Numbered from the stretch's first letter, positions 26,458 through 34,146 are shown. The stretch: DNA of 34,146 nucleotides from Marinobacter sp. (GCA_030149475.1 JASBRL010000093.1:1-34146); one strand, 5' to 3'. Numbers and translations are program-made. Notes: a model not told the origin generated them from the sequence alone.

Positions 26458-28299
26458 TCAGGCGGGCGAGGTCTGCGGCGCGGGCTCTTTCTCCCGTCGT
26501 TCTTTCGGCGGCTGGGGTGGCACCAGACTGATCAGCACCCAGCCCTTGTCGGGCTTCCCGGGCATCTCGCTGGTGACCACCGAAATCCGCTCTCGAGGGT
26601 CAATGGTGAACAGAACGCGGGCCTGTTGATCGTACTGCTCCTTGAATTGCTGGTAGCTGAACGTGTCGCTCAACTGGGTCGTTTTTACGGTGTAGCCTTT
26701 GCTCACAAGTGTCGCGAGCTTGGCGTAGCTGACATCGCCAAACAGCCCCCGGGTTTGCTGAATTTTTTCGGCTGTCTGATGTCGGGCCTTCTGGTCCTGG
26801 TCACCCTCCGACAGGCTATGGACTCTGCCGTTCCCGAGCCAGTCGAGAAAGTGATAAGTCGCCAGGGAGTTGAACTGTTTATAGGGTGATATGATCAGCA
26901 GGTTACCAATGCCGGTCAGATCCAGGTGGGTCGAAGCGTGCTCTGATACAGGGTTGCCGAAGTAGACCTGCAGATTATTCATGCGGGCCAGACGCGCATT
27001 TTCCCAGTTGGTGTCGGTCAGGACTACGGGCACGTTGAGCTTCTTCAGTGCCAGTCCGATCTGCCGGGCGACCTGATTGGCCCCGAGAATCAGGAATCCG
27101 TAGTCGGCGGGTTCCGCGACGTGCAGCAACCGGGCAACCAGTCGAGCGGTCAGGCTCTGGAGCGTGACTGTGGTGATGATCACCATCAGTACCAGGGGCA
27201 CCAGAATGTCAGCGTCGTCGTGCCCGAGTGTCTGCAACTGAAAGGCGAACAGCGCGGACACGGCGGCGGCCACAATTCCACGAGGGGCCACCCAGCTCAG
27301 AAACAGTTTGTCCCGCCAACTCAGGCTGGTGCCGATGGCCGACAGAAAAATGCTGACCGGGCGGGCCACCAGAATCAACAACGCCAGCACCGTCACCAGG
27401 CCCCAGCCAAGATCGGCAATAGCGGTAAACTCTACCCGCGCTGCAAGGATAATAAACAGGGCCGAAATCAGCAAAACGCTGAGGGATTCCTTGAATTCCA
27501 GAATGCTCTCGATGGGCACCTGCTTCATGTTGGCCATCCAGATGCCCATGATGGTCACCGTAAGCAGCCCGGACTCGTGCGCCATTTCGTTGGACAGGGC
27601 GTAGGCGCCCAGCATGAAGGTCAGGGTGCCGGCATTATGCAGATACTGGGGGATCAGGTGCTTGCGCAGGGCAAAGCCGTTGAGCCAGCCGGCCGCGGCG
27701 CCCAGGGCCAGGCCCACCGCAACGGTGGTGGCAAATATATACAGGGAGTGACTGAATACGTTGGCCTGGCCCCAGGAAACGATCCCCTCAAACACCAGGA
27801 CCGCCAGCAGAGCGCCCACGGGGTCAATGATAATGCCCTCCCAGCGGAGGATGTTGGCAAGCCGCGCGGCAGGCCTGACGGAGCGGAGCAAAGGCGCGAT
27901 TACGGTTGGGCCGGTAACAATGGTGATGGCCCCGAACAGCAGGGCGATCTCCCAGGACACGTCGAGCCCCCAATGCACCGCCAGCGTGCCTACCGTGCAG
28001 GTTATCACCGAGCCAACGGGCACCAGGTTGCGCACCATTTTGCCGTGGCCTTTTATTTCCTCGAATTCCAGGGTCAGGCTGCCCTCGAACAGAATAATCG
28101 CAACGGCCAGGGAAATGACCGGAAACAGCAGGTCACCAAACACCGCCTCTGGCTCCAGCCAGCCGGTCAGCGGCCCAGCAGCAATGCCGCCGGCCAGCAG
28201 CAGCAAAATGGCCGGGACACGCAGGCGCCAGGCGAGCCATTGGCAGAACAGGGACAGCACGCCGATACTGGCGAGGACGAGAACGGTATTGGCGGCCAT
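26458..28299 (-). CDS. CPA1-family cation:proton antiporter with C-terminal Rossmann (TrkA_N-like) domain
   Basis: The 613-residue protein has about a dozen TM helices in residues 1-385. Transport-core motifs include GAITIVTGPTVIAPLLRS (about 125-140) and LRWEGIIIDPVGALLAVLVFE, with the conserved Asp of the ion-binding site, plus WVAPRGIVAAAVSALFAF around 340. The C-terminal cytoplasmic part begins with YGFLILGANQVARQIGLAL, a Rossmann GxNxxA nucleotide-binding motif seen in NhaP/CvrA-like antiporters. It then has a unique region ending in a Pro/Lys/Glu-rich tail. It exchanges Na+ or K+ for H+ across the inner membrane, with the ion not predictable. No good ribosome binding site was found. Long open frames on the opposite strand are antisense shadows. 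Confidence 0.93.
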   Translation of the reverse strand: MAANTVLVLASIGVLSLFCQWLAWRLRVPAILLLLAGGIAAGPLTGWLEPEAVFGDLLFPVISLAVAIILFEGSLTLEFEEIKGHGKMVRNLVPVGSVITCTVGTLAVHWGLDVSWEIALLFGAITIVTGPTVIAPLLRSVRPAARLANILRWEGIIIDPVGALLAVLVFEGIVSWGQANVFSHSLYIFATTVAVGLALGAAAGWLNGFALRKHLIPQYLHNAGTLTFMLGAYALSNEMAHESGLLTVTIMGIWMANMKQVPIESILEFKESLSVLLISALFIILAARVEFTAIADLGWGLVTVLALLILVARPVSIFLSAIGTSLSWRDKLFLSWVAPRGIVAAAVSALFAFQLQTLGHDDADILVPLVLMVIITTVTLQSLTARLVARLLHVAEPADYGFLILGANQVARQIGLALKKLNVPVVLTDTNWENARLARMNNLQVYFGNPVSEHASTHLDLTGIGNLLIISPYKQFNSLATYHFLDWLGNGRVHSLSEGDQDQKARHQTAEKIQQTRGLFGDVSYAKLATLVSKGYTVKTTQLSDTFSYQQFKEQYDQQARVLFTIDPRERISVVTSEMPGKPDKGWVLISLVPPQPPKERREKEPAPQTSPA

Positions 28300-28387
28300 A
28301 ATAAAATCGGGTCCAGTCAGTATATTCTTTGGGCGGCTGCGCGTGGTGGATCAGCGAGTCAATCAGACCGGGCGCCAGGCGACGCTC

Positions 28388-29218
28388 TCAGTTCGCGTCA
28401 GCGGCGACGTCTGCACTGACGGCAAGCTGCCGCGCCTGCCTGGCGAGACGGTTGATGATCCGGCTTGCGGCAACAAAACCGAAGCTTGCTGTTACCGGGC
28501 TGGCCGCGCCGAATCCGGAGGCGCAGTCCAGCCGAACAGGGCCGGTGGTGTCCGGCTTCTGCAGGCAGACCTCGCCGTCCCCGGCAGGATACGTGAGCTG
28601 TTCCAGCGAGTACACCGCTTCGATACCGAACCGGCGTTTGGGGTTACGGGAAAAGCCGTAGTCACGGCGCAGCAGGTTGCGCACCTTGGCCAGCAGGGGG
28701 TCCTGAGTGGTTCGGCTGAGGTCACTGACCTGTATCCGGGTCGGATCCATCTGACCGCCTGCGCCACCGGCGCAGATCAACGGAATCTTGTGGCGTTTGC
28801 AGTGGGCAATCAGCGCGGCTTTCGGCTTGACGCTGTCGATGCCGTCAATCACGCCATCAAGCTTGCTGTCGATCAACCTGGTGACGTTTGCGGACGTCAG
28901 AAAACCAAAGTGTTCCACGATGTCGGCATGAGGATTGATGGCGCGCAAACGCCCGGCCACCGAGGCTGTTTTGGTCTGGCCGTACTGGCCGTTGAGAGCA
29001 TGTAACTGGCGGTTGGTGTTGGACACACAGACATCGTCCATGTCGATCAGCACAATCCTGCCAATGCCCGTCCGCGCCAGCGCCTCGGCTGCCCACGAAC
29101 CGACACCGCCGAGGCCGACCACCGCAACCGAGGCTCCCCGGAACGCCTGCAACGCAACCCGCCCGTAAAGGCGTTCAATGCCGCCAAAACGAAAATTGTA
29201 ATCGTCAGCTTCAGTCAT
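28388..29218 (-). CDS. tcdA: tRNA threonylcarbamoyladenosine dehydratase
   Basis: This 276-residue E1-like adenylating enzyme forms the cyclic ct6A37 modification from t6A in tRNAs. The N-terminal FRFGGIERLYG is diagnostic. The ATP-binding Rossmann motif is VAVVGLGGVGSWAAEALARTGIG (about 31-53), followed by IDMDDVCVSNTNRQ and DGIDSVKPKAAL. The late Cys in LDCASGFGAASPVTASFG lies where the family's catalytic cysteine is expected. The length matches E. coli TcdA (268). It is a single gene with 88 bases to the antiporter gene downstream on the same strand. Confidence 0.95.
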   Translation of the reverse strand: MTEADDYNFRFGGIERLYGRVALQAFRGASVAVVGLGGVGSWAAEALARTGIGRIVLIDMDDVCVSNTNRQLHALNGQYGQTKTASVAGRLRAINPHADIVEHFGFLTSANVTRLIDSKLDGVIDGIDSVKPKAALIAHCKRHKIPLICAGGAGGQMDPTRIQVSDLSRTTQDPLLAKVRNLLRRDYGFSRNPKRRFGIEAVYSLEQLTYPAGDGEVCLQKPDTTGPVRLDCASGFGAASPVTASFGFVAASRIINRLARQARQLAVSADVAADAN

Positions 29219-29372
29219 GGTGCAACAGGATCCTGTCAGTCCGTCAATGCGGCGTCATTGTACCTGAAGGCGTGGCGGGGACACAGGCGATGCGGGCTTG
29301 CAAGTCCCCGCTCACGACTGGGCGGGTCTTTTTTTCGACAGGCGGGTATCGACTGGCCGGCAGACCGGTGTC

Positions 29373-30011
29373 TCAGTGAATAAACGGATTGAGCAGGCGG
29401 GTGAATGTGCCCGTCAGTTTTACCGGAGCGCTCAGCACCGACAGCGTGATGCAGTCATCGCCGGGTAGTGCAATGGGTTTGTGATCGTCCTGGCTGTCCA
29501 GAGTGACAAAATCCCATTGATTGAAAACGCCCTTGTTGTCAGTGAAAGCCCCTTGCAGAACGATGGTCGTTTCCTCCCCACGGTGGGTGTGGGCAGGTGC
29601 CTTACCGCCAGCGGTCAGTTTCTGCAAAACCACCTGTTCATTCTGGCCGGGAAACCGATCGGTGATGTCATAGACGCTGGCGTCGCCAAGTTGTCGCTTC
29701 CACGGCAGGTTGTTCAGGTTCTCACCGAGTAATTTACGCAGCGGACCCGCCGAGTCCGGGATCGAGGGGCTGAACGGTTCATCTGCAGACTCGTCAATGC
29801 GCGCCAGAATGGCATCAAACATCGAGTGTGAAACACTGACCGGAGACTGCTGTTCCAGCATCACCGCACCCAGGCTATCCAGCATATCGGCGCGGCTGCG
29901 GCAGTGGGGACATTGATCGAGGTGAAGTCGGATGCACAGTGCATGCGGGTCGCTGAGATTGCCAGCGCTGTACTCCATCAACTTCAGGCTGTCGGGGTGA
30001 TGCCGGGTCAT
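29373..30011 (-). CDS. chrR: ChrR-type zinc-binding anti-sigma factor
   Basis: The protein has 212 residues. The N-terminal zinc anti-sigma domain has H5, H30, C34 and C37 (RLHLDQCPHC), which clamp the sigma factor. The C-terminal cupin-like domain carries H141-x-H143 and E147 (AHTHRGEET) and H177, matching by type and position the zinc ligands I recall for Rhodobacter sphaeroides ChrR. That protein frees RpoE upon singlet oxygen or organic peroxide. The ATG overlaps the sigma stop by four bases. The frame is open further upstream to 30260, but that part lies within the sigma gene and shows no protein character. Regulation by singlet oxygen is inference from family. Confidence 0.92.
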   Translation of the reverse strand: MTRHHPDSLKLMEYSAGNLSDPHALCIRLHLDQCPHCRSRADMLDSLGAVMLEQQSPVSVSHSMFDAILARIDESADEPFSPSIPDSAGPLRKLLGENLNNLPWKRQLGDASVYDITDRFPGQNEQVVLQKLTAGGKAPAHTHRGEETTIVLQGAFTDNKGVFNQWDFVTLDSQDDHKPIALPGDDCITLSVLSAPVKLTGTFTRLLNPFIH

Positions 30012-30607
30012 GCGTTCTGATCCTGCAGAATGACTTTGAGCTTGTTCAACGCCAGGCGTACCCGGCTTTTCACGGTTCCCAGCGGGATGTTCAGTTCGTT
30101 GGCCACGCGCTGGTGCGACTTGTTTTCCATGTACACCTTGGCGATGACCGTGGTCTGCTCTTCCGGCAGGTGCTTGAGCGACTCGCGGATACGGCGTTCG
30201 GACATAAGCCGGTGGAGAGAGGTGACCGGCTCGTCCTCGTTGTTGCCCGGAATCTGCCACAGATCATCGGTTTCAACGGTCATTTCCACGCTGGTACGAC
30301 GCATCTTCCGCAACATATCGATGCGCTGGTTACGGGCGATGGTGAAAATCCAGGTGGAAGCCGCCGCTTTGCGCCAGTCGTACAGGCAGGAGCGACGCCA
30401 GATCGAGACAAACACCTCCTGCACCAGCTCCTCGGCGTGGCTGGCAAGGCCGTTGGCCATGGCGTAATACTTGATCTGTGGGCCAAAGTGTTCGAACAGG
30501 GCGTGGTAGGCCTGTCGGTCCTGGGATTTGCCCACTTTTTCCAACAACGGACTCCAGGGGTCCTTTCGGCCCTCGGACCGCGCTGACGTTTGCTCCAGTG
30601 TGGTCAC
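30008..30607 (-). CDS. rpoE: ECF sigma factor, RpoE/ECF11 type partner of ChrR
   Basis: In this sigma factor, region 2 holds YYAMANGLASHAEELVQEVFVSIW and STWIFTIARNQRIDMLRK, and region 4 holds LKHLPEEQTTVIAKVYMENKSHQRVANELNIPLGTVKSRVRLALNKLK split over a helix-turn-helix. The layout with a ChrR gene in ATGA overlap defines the RpoE-ChrR pair of ECF group 11. The start is taken at GTG 30607 (199 residues) because AAGGAG lies six bases before it. ATG codons at 30661 and 30652 would give 217 or 214 residues but have no ribosome binding site. The frame is certain, the start less so. It likely controls its own operon. Confidence 0.9.
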   Translation of the reverse strand: MTTLEQTSARSEGRKDPWSPLLEKVGKSQDRQAYHALFEHFGPQIKYYAMANGLASHAEELVQEVFVSIWRRSCLYDWRKAAASTWIFTIARNQRIDMLRKMRRTSVEMTVETDDLWQIPGNNEDEPVTSLHRLMSERRIRESLKHLPEEQTTVIAKVYMENKSHQRVANELNIPLGTVKSRVRLALNKLKVILQDQNA

Positions 30608-30613
30608 CGGATG

Positions 30614-30619
30614 CTCCTT
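30614..30619 (-). promoter_or_regulatory. Ribosome binding site deciding the sigma factor start
   Basis: Minus-strand AAGGAG lies six bases before the GTG at 30607. No comparable site precedes the upstream ATG codons of the same frame, so translation from the GTG is favoured. Confidence 0.55.
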
Positions 30620-30685
30620 GACAATGGCATGCGTGGAATTAGCTAGTTTCATTGTATGCACCCGTCCGAGGTTTGTCAGTCACCT

Positions 30686-30714
30686 AAATACGTATAACGG
30701 GCATAGGGAGATCA
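30686..30714 (-). promoter_or_regulatory. Candidate ECF11-type promoter of the sigma/anti-sigma operon
   Basis: Minus-strand TGATCT (30714-30709), one mismatch from the TGATCC -35 of RpoE-ChrR regulons, is followed after 18 bases by TATTT (30690-30686). The -10 matches the TAAGA consensus poorly. The position, 80-100 bases before the start codon, fits autoregulation. Confidence 0.35.
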
Positions 30715-30803
30715 AATCGATGGCCGGCTTTTTGTAACAGACTGTAGAGAGTGGAACGCCGGGGTGAAGGGCGCGCCGACCGCTGCTACCGGCCGGCGAG
30801 GAC

Positions 30804-30837
30804 CGTTGTTACTCTTCAAGCGTTGTTACTCTTCAAG
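30804..30837. repeat. 17-bp tandem duplication across the speA stop codon
   Basis: CGTTGTTACTCTTCAAG occurs twice head to tail, at 30804-30820 and 30821-30837. The second copy contains the last codons and stop of speA (minus strand), and the first copy lies just past the stop. A simple slippage duplication explains it, and the coding sequence is unaffected. Confidence 0.85.
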
Positions 30838-32736
30838 ATAGGTGTAGCCGTTCAGGCCGTTTTCCAGTTCGTTCAGCAGGGCAGTCTGCTCGCTGGCGGG
30901 CAGGTTGCTGTCAGAAAATTTGCCACGGTAGGCGTCAAGCAGCAGGCCGGGCTCGAAATTGACGTAACGCAGGACTTTCGCCACGGTGTCGCCCTCGATC
31001 GGGTCGCTGAGGCGATAGCCACCGTCCGGATGACGGCGGACGTCCACGGAGTGAGTGTCGCCAAACAGGTTGTGCATGTCGCCCAGAATTTCCTGGTAGG
31101 CGCCGGTCATGAAAAAACCAATCAGTTGGCTTTCACCAGGCTGGCTTTCAGGAACAGGCAGGGTGCTTTCCACACCCTGGCCATCGACGTAACGATCAAT
31201 CCGGCCGTCGGAGTCGCAGGTGATGTCCTGCACCACGGCGCGGCGCGTCAGTGGCCGGTTCAGCCCGGAAATGGGCAGCACCGGAAAGATCTGGTCGATG
31301 CCCCAGACATCGGGCAGGGACTGGAACAGGGAAAAGTTCACGAACAGCTTTTCGGCGAGCTTCTCGTTCAGTTCGTCAATAACCTCACGGTGGGCCCGAT
31401 TACTGGTGGTCAACTGATCCCTCAACAACCGGCAAGACGCCGTGTACAGGCTTTCCGCCTCGGCCCGGTGCGCCAGGGACAGCAGGCCGTGGGCAAACTG
31501 GGCGTGGACGTCGCCCATGGCGTGCAAAAGGTCGTGATAAAGCTCGATCTGGGAGCGTGAAGAACCTTCATCCTGCAGATTGAGGTAGTCCTGCCAGAGG
31601 TCGTGCAGAGGGCCGGGCGCGTCATGATCAGGTTGCGCCGGATATTCCGGGTCTGGTGCTTCGCGGTCGATCACATTGGTGATCAGGACGGCATGGTGGG
31701 CTGTCAGTGCGCGTCCCGATTCGCTGATCAGGTGGGGATGGGGAATGGCTGCCCGGTCGCACTCGATCTGCAGGGTGTGAATCACGTTATAGGCATACTC
31801 AGACACGCTGTAGTTCATGGAGCAACTGCTGCGGGAGCGGGTGCCCTCGTAATCCACGCCCAGGCCTCCGCCAATATCGACGGTGTCGATGGGGGCACCG
31901 AGCCGCCGCAATTCGCTGTAAAAGCGGGCGCATTCCCGCAGGCCGGTCTGAATGTCGCGGATGTTGGCGATCTGAGAGCCCAGGTGAAAGTGCAGCAATT
32001 GCAGCGAATCCTTGGCGCCCGCCTTGTCGAGGTCGGCCATGACTTTGAGGATCTGGCTCGCCGACAGACCGAACTTGGATTTTTCGCCGCCGGTGTTCTG
32101 CCAGTTGCCCTTGCCTATGGTGGCCAGGCGGGCGCGAACGCCGATCAGTGGTTTGATCCCCAGCCTGCTGGCTTCCTCCAGAATCAACGGCAGTTCGGAC
32201 AGCTTCTCGACCACAATGAATACCCGGTGGCCAAGTTTCTGTCCAATCAGCGCCAGGCGCACGTATTCGCGGTCCTTGTAACCGTTGCAGACAATCACTG
32301 AATTGGTCTGTTTGGCGAGCGCCAGAACTATCATCAGTTCCGGTTTACTGCCGGCTTCCAGGCCGATCTGCTGCTGACTGGCGGCTGGCTCTGAGCGAAT
32401 GAGTTCCTCCACCACGCGACGCTGCTGATTGACCTTGATCGGATAGACGGCGGTGTAGTGACCGCCATAGCCCTGCTCGGCCGCCACCCGGTTAAAGGCA
32501 TTACACAGTTTGTTGACCCGGTCATGCAGGATATCGGTAAAGCGCAGCAATACGGGCAACTGGACGCCGCGTTCCTGCAGGGTGCGCGTCAGTTCCGGCA
32601 GGTTGATGTCTTCCCCGCTGTGGCCCCGGTCCGGACGAATCAGCACATCGCCCTGGGCGCTGACGTCGATATAGCCATCGCTCCAGTGGGGAATGTTGTA
32701 GACCTTTTTGGCGTTGGCGCCGGGCAGTTCAATCAT
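30826..32736 (-). CDS. speA: Biosynthetic arginine decarboxylase
   Basis: This 636-residue PLP enzyme converts arginine to agmatine, the first step of polyamine synthesis by this route. The N-terminal WSDGYIDVSAQGDVLIRP is typical. The PLP lysine is K101 in YPIKVNQQRRVVEELI, and LEAGSKPELMIVL follows. VDIGGGLGVDYEGTRSRS binds the PLP phosphate, and the late CDSDGRIDRYV segment carries the substrate-binding Cys. The length matches E. coli SpeA (658). It is divergent from speE, so the two polyamine enzymes share a 210-bp control region. Agmatine-to-putrescine genes are not in the window. The last codons are tandemly duplicated downstream. Confidence 0.96.
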   Translation of the reverse strand: MIELPGANAKKVYNIPHWSDGYIDVSAQGDVLIRPDRGHSGEDINLPELTRTLQERGVQLPVLLRFTDILHDRVNKLCNAFNRVAAEQGYGGHYTAVYPIKVNQQRRVVEELIRSEPAASQQQIGLEAGSKPELMIVLALAKQTNSVIVCNGYKDREYVRLALIGQKLGHRVFIVVEKLSELPLILEEASRLGIKPLIGVRARLATIGKGNWQNTGGEKSKFGLSASQILKVMADLDKAGAKDSLQLLHFHLGSQIANIRDIQTGLRECARFYSELRRLGAPIDTVDIGGGLGVDYEGTRSRSSCSMNYSVSEYAYNVIHTLQIECDRAAIPHPHLISESGRALTAHHAVLITNVIDREAPDPEYPAQPDHDAPGPLHDLWQDYLNLQDEGSSRSQIELYHDLLHAMGDVHAQFAHGLLSLAHRAEAESLYTASCRLLRDQLTTSNRAHREVIDELNEKLAEKLFVNFSLFQSLPDVWGIDQIFPVLPISGLNRPLTRRAVVQDITCDSDGRIDRYVDGQGVESTLPVPESQPGESQLIGFFMTGAYQEILGDMHNLFGDTHSVDVRRHPDGGYRLSDPIEGDTVAKVLRYVNFEPGLLLDAYRGKFSDSNLPASEQTALLNELENGLNGYTYLEE

Positions 32737-32791
32737 GGTTCGGGTCCTGTCCTGAGCCGCAGTCTGACAGGGTGCCAGCGGGCAGGTCGCT

Positions 32792-32819
32792 ATTGTAGGG
32801 TTTCAGTTGCGCGGCTAAA
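32792..32819 (-). promoter_or_regulatory. Candidate sigma-70 promoter of speA
   Basis: Minus-strand TTTAGC (32819-32814), a 16-base spacer and TACAAT (32797-32792, five of six matches to the -10) lie about 55 bases before the speA start. The -35 is weak. Confidence 0.4.
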
Positions 32820-32863
32820 AGTCCGGGCACGAAACGACCGGATAAAAATACCCGCGGTGAGAC

Positions 32864-32892
32864 TTTTGCTGGCTGCATCGGGCACCTACAAT
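32864..32892 (+). promoter_or_regulatory. Candidate sigma-70 promoter of speE
   Basis: TTTTGC (32864-32869), a 17-base spacer and TACAAT (32887-32892) lie about 55 bases before the speE start. It mirrors the divergent speA promoter candidate, which has the same -10 sequence. Confidence 0.4.
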
Positions 32893-32946
32893 GGCCTGCC
32901 AGGGGTCACCCTCACCGCCTACGCATTATAAACCGGAGAACAGACG

Positions 32947-33807
32947 ATGACGGCGCTAAACGAAAGCTGGTTTACCGAAATTTTTCAGGATCAGGGCACC
33001 GCATTTTCGCTCCAGATCAACCGCAAGCTCCACGAGGAGCAGACGGAGTTCCAGAAACTGGAGATCTACGACACCGCAACCTTCGGTAACCTGATGGTGC
33101 TTGATGGTTGTGTGATGCTGACGGCCCGGGATAACTTTCTATACCACGAAATGATGACCCACCCGGCGTTGTTTACCCACAAAAACCCGAAAAACGTGGT
33201 GATTATTGGTGGTGGTGATTGCGGAACCCTGCGGGAAGTCCTGCGGCACCCGGGTGTCGAAGAGGCCTGGCAGGTCGAGATTGATGAGCGGGTTACCCGT
33301 AACTCGGAAAAATATTTTCCGGATCTGTGTGAATCCAATGAAGACCCCCGCGCCAACTTCTTTTTTGGCGATGGTATTCAGTGGATCCGTGACCGGGCGC
33401 CCAACAGCGTTGACCTGATCATTGTGGACAGCACCGACCCGGTCGGGCCGGCTGAGGGTCTGTTCGCCACGGATTTTTACCGTGACTGCCTGCTGGCGCT
33501 GCGGGATGGTGGCATTGTGGTTCAACAGAGTGAATCACCGTTGCTGCACGCCGACACGATCATAAAAACCATTCATCAGGATATGAAAAAGGCCGGGTTT
33601 GACCACGTGCACACCCTGCCGTTCCCGCAACCGGTGTATCCCACCGGATGGTGGAGTTGCACGCTGGGTGGCAAGGACAAGCCGCTGCGCTATTTCCGGG
33701 AGGCGGATGCGGCCGACCGTCCGTTCGTGACCCGTTATTACAACGAGGCGATCCACAAAGCAGCGCTGGCACAGCCACAGTTTATGGTCGATCTGCTGGC
33801 GGATTGA
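32947..33807 (+). CDS. speE: Spermidine synthase
   Basis: This 286-residue aminopropyltransferase transfers the aminopropyl group of decarboxylated SAM to putrescine. Landmarks are WFTEIFQDQGTAFSLQI at the start, LDGCVMLTARDNFLYHEMMTH, the nucleotide-binding motif IGGGDCGTLREVLRHPGV (about 90-107), and the catalytic VDSTDPVGPAEGLF around 160. VQQSESPLLH and PTGWWSCTLGGK follow. The length fits E. coli SpeE (288). GGAG lies ten bases before the ATG. It is followed by a strong bidirectional terminator. No speD gene is visible nearby. Confidence 0.97.
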   Translation: MTALNESWFTEIFQDQGTAFSLQINRKLHEEQTEFQKLEIYDTATFGNLMVLDGCVMLTARDNFLYHEMMTHPALFTHKNPKNVVIIGGGDCGTLREVLRHPGVEEAWQVEIDERVTRNSEKYFPDLCESNEDPRANFFFGDGIQWIRDRAPNSVDLIIVDSTDPVGPAEGLFATDFYRDCLLALRDGGIVVQQSESPLLHADTIIKTIHQDMKKAGFDHVHTLPFPQPVYPTGWWSCTLGGKDKPLRYFREADAADRPFVTRYYNEAIHKAALAQPQFMVDLLAD

Positions 33808-33972
33808 TTCGCCACTCGTTGCTGGCCGGGTTACACCGGGTTATGTCCGGTCTGCCTGTATCTCGTCAGGGAGGAATGGTCCGGTCTTTCGTCAAAGGAG
33901 GGCAGGTCATGGTTCGTGGCGGGAAGCAGGACAGGCACTCGCACAGTCGACGCCTTCCGGTATAAATAACAG

Positions 33973-34006
33973 AAAAAAGGCGCCCCGCGGGGCGCCTTAC
34001 GTTTTT
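33973..34006. terminator. Bidirectional rho-independent terminator between speE and amtB
   Basis: A perfect 22-base palindrome, AAGGCGCCCC plus its complement (33977-33998), is flanked by an A-run on the left and a T-run (CGTTTTT) on the right. It can therefore stop transcription from speE on the plus strand and from the ammonium transporter gene on the minus strand. Confidence 0.85.
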
Positions 34007-34025
34007 CCCGGGTCGTGTTGTCAGC

Positions 34026-34146
34026 CTATTTGCCGCTGACAAACTCCGGGTAGGCTTCCATGCCACATTCGGACAGGTCCACCCCTTCGTACTCTTCTTC
34101 TTCGGTCACGCGCAGGCCGAAGACCGCCTTGAGAATGCCCCAGACG
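34026..34146 (-). CDS. amtB: Ammonium transporter AmtB, C-terminal end (5' part outside window)
   Basis: The minus-strand frame entering from the right edge translates to about 39 residues, containing ILKAVFGLRVTEEEEYEG, then GMEAYPEFVSGK and a TAG stop at 34026-34028. The LRV-x-EEEEYEGxD...GMEAYP pattern is the conserved cytoplasmic tail of bacterial AmtB, through which the PII protein GlnK gates the channel. The gene is presumably followed, in its own direction, only by the terminator here; any glnK partner would lie outside the window. The fragment is short, but the motif is distinctive. Confidence 0.88.
   Translation of the reverse strand, partial: VWGILKAVFGLRVTEEEEYEGVDLSECGMEAYPEFVSGK

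Noticed and set aside
27121..28419. 432-codon open frame on the plus strand, antisense to the CPA1 antiporter
   Set aside because: Its translation is Gln/Gly/His-rich low-complexity sequence typical of the complement of a GC-rich membrane-protein gene, whereas the opposite frame has full antiporter motifs.
27761..29005. 414-codon plus-strand open frame across the antiporter and tcdA genes
   Set aside because: It is antisense to two well-supported genes and has no family-like motifs or ribosome binding site.
29219..29372. Gap between tcdA and chrR as site of an RNA gene or terminator
   Set aside because: Only short imperfect stems without T-tracts were found; nothing supportable.
30012..30260. 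N-terminal extension of the anti-sigma frame
   Set aside because: This region is coding for the sigma factor in another frame, and ChrR similarity begins only at the Met at 30011.
33648..33965. 105-codon frame overlapping the speE end and the gap to the terminator
   Set aside because: It is out of frame with speE and has no protein-like features.

Overview
The window reads as a chromosome segment of a moderately high-GC gammaproteobacterium. Three things support this: a class I adenylate cyclase (cyaA), the block lptM-lysA-dapF-yigA(DUF484)-xerC in the order seen in Pseudomonas and relatives, and biosynthetic arginine decarboxylase with spermidine synthase. DUF2789, the tandem-PBPb sensor kinase and the marine-type hydrolases suggest an oceanic group such as Marinobacter or a neighbour. 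That genus-level guess is inference; no 16S or other marker is present.

Layout. 1-573 is the 3' end of argH. 826-6424 is a tightly overlapping three-gene RND efflux operon (outer-membrane factor lipoprotein, periplasmic adaptor, inner-membrane pump) lying between argH and cyaA and looking like an accessory insertion. 6637-9537 is cyaA. Its stop codon overlaps a CTAG that borders a 160-bp transposase-less palindromic element with perfect 18-bp terminal inverted repeats (9538-9697). 9758-13922 holds lptM, lysA, dapF, DUF484 and xerC, a cell-wall/lysine and chromosome-dimer-resolution block. 14039-19628 is a patchwork: DUF2789, a 936-residue membrane sensor histidine kinase, two unknown proteins, a small lipoprotein and a GntR/FCD regulator. 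19702-21904 holds cardiolipin synthase and a PilZ protein. 22084-26456 holds a DUF1722 protein with a possible pyrimidine-dimer-glycosylase-like N-terminus, a YbfF-like esterase, a strictosidine-synthase-like beta-propeller protein, a hotdog thioesterase and a quinone-reductase-like dehydrogenase. 26458-30661 (minus strand) holds a CPA1 antiporter with a Rossmann tail, tcdA, and an anti-sigma/sigma pair of the ChrR-RpoE (ECF11) type. 30826-33807 holds divergent speA and speE. The right edge is the C-terminus of an AmtB ammonium transporter behind a strong bidirectional terminator.

How the genes relate. Several modules concern the envelope: LptM, cardiolipin synthase, the efflux pump, lipoproteins and DAP synthesis. 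Others concern stress or light damage: ChrR-RpoE and the DUF1722 protein. SpeA and SpeE are two enzymes of polyamine synthesis, but the agmatine-to-putrescine step is not encoded here. I found no CRISPR array, tRNA, rRNA, prophage or toxin-antitoxin pair. No large new multi-gene system is evident. The best leads are the palindromic element at the cyaA stop, the DUF1722 fusion candidate, the divergent RND pump, and the sensor kinase that appears to have lost its receiver domain.
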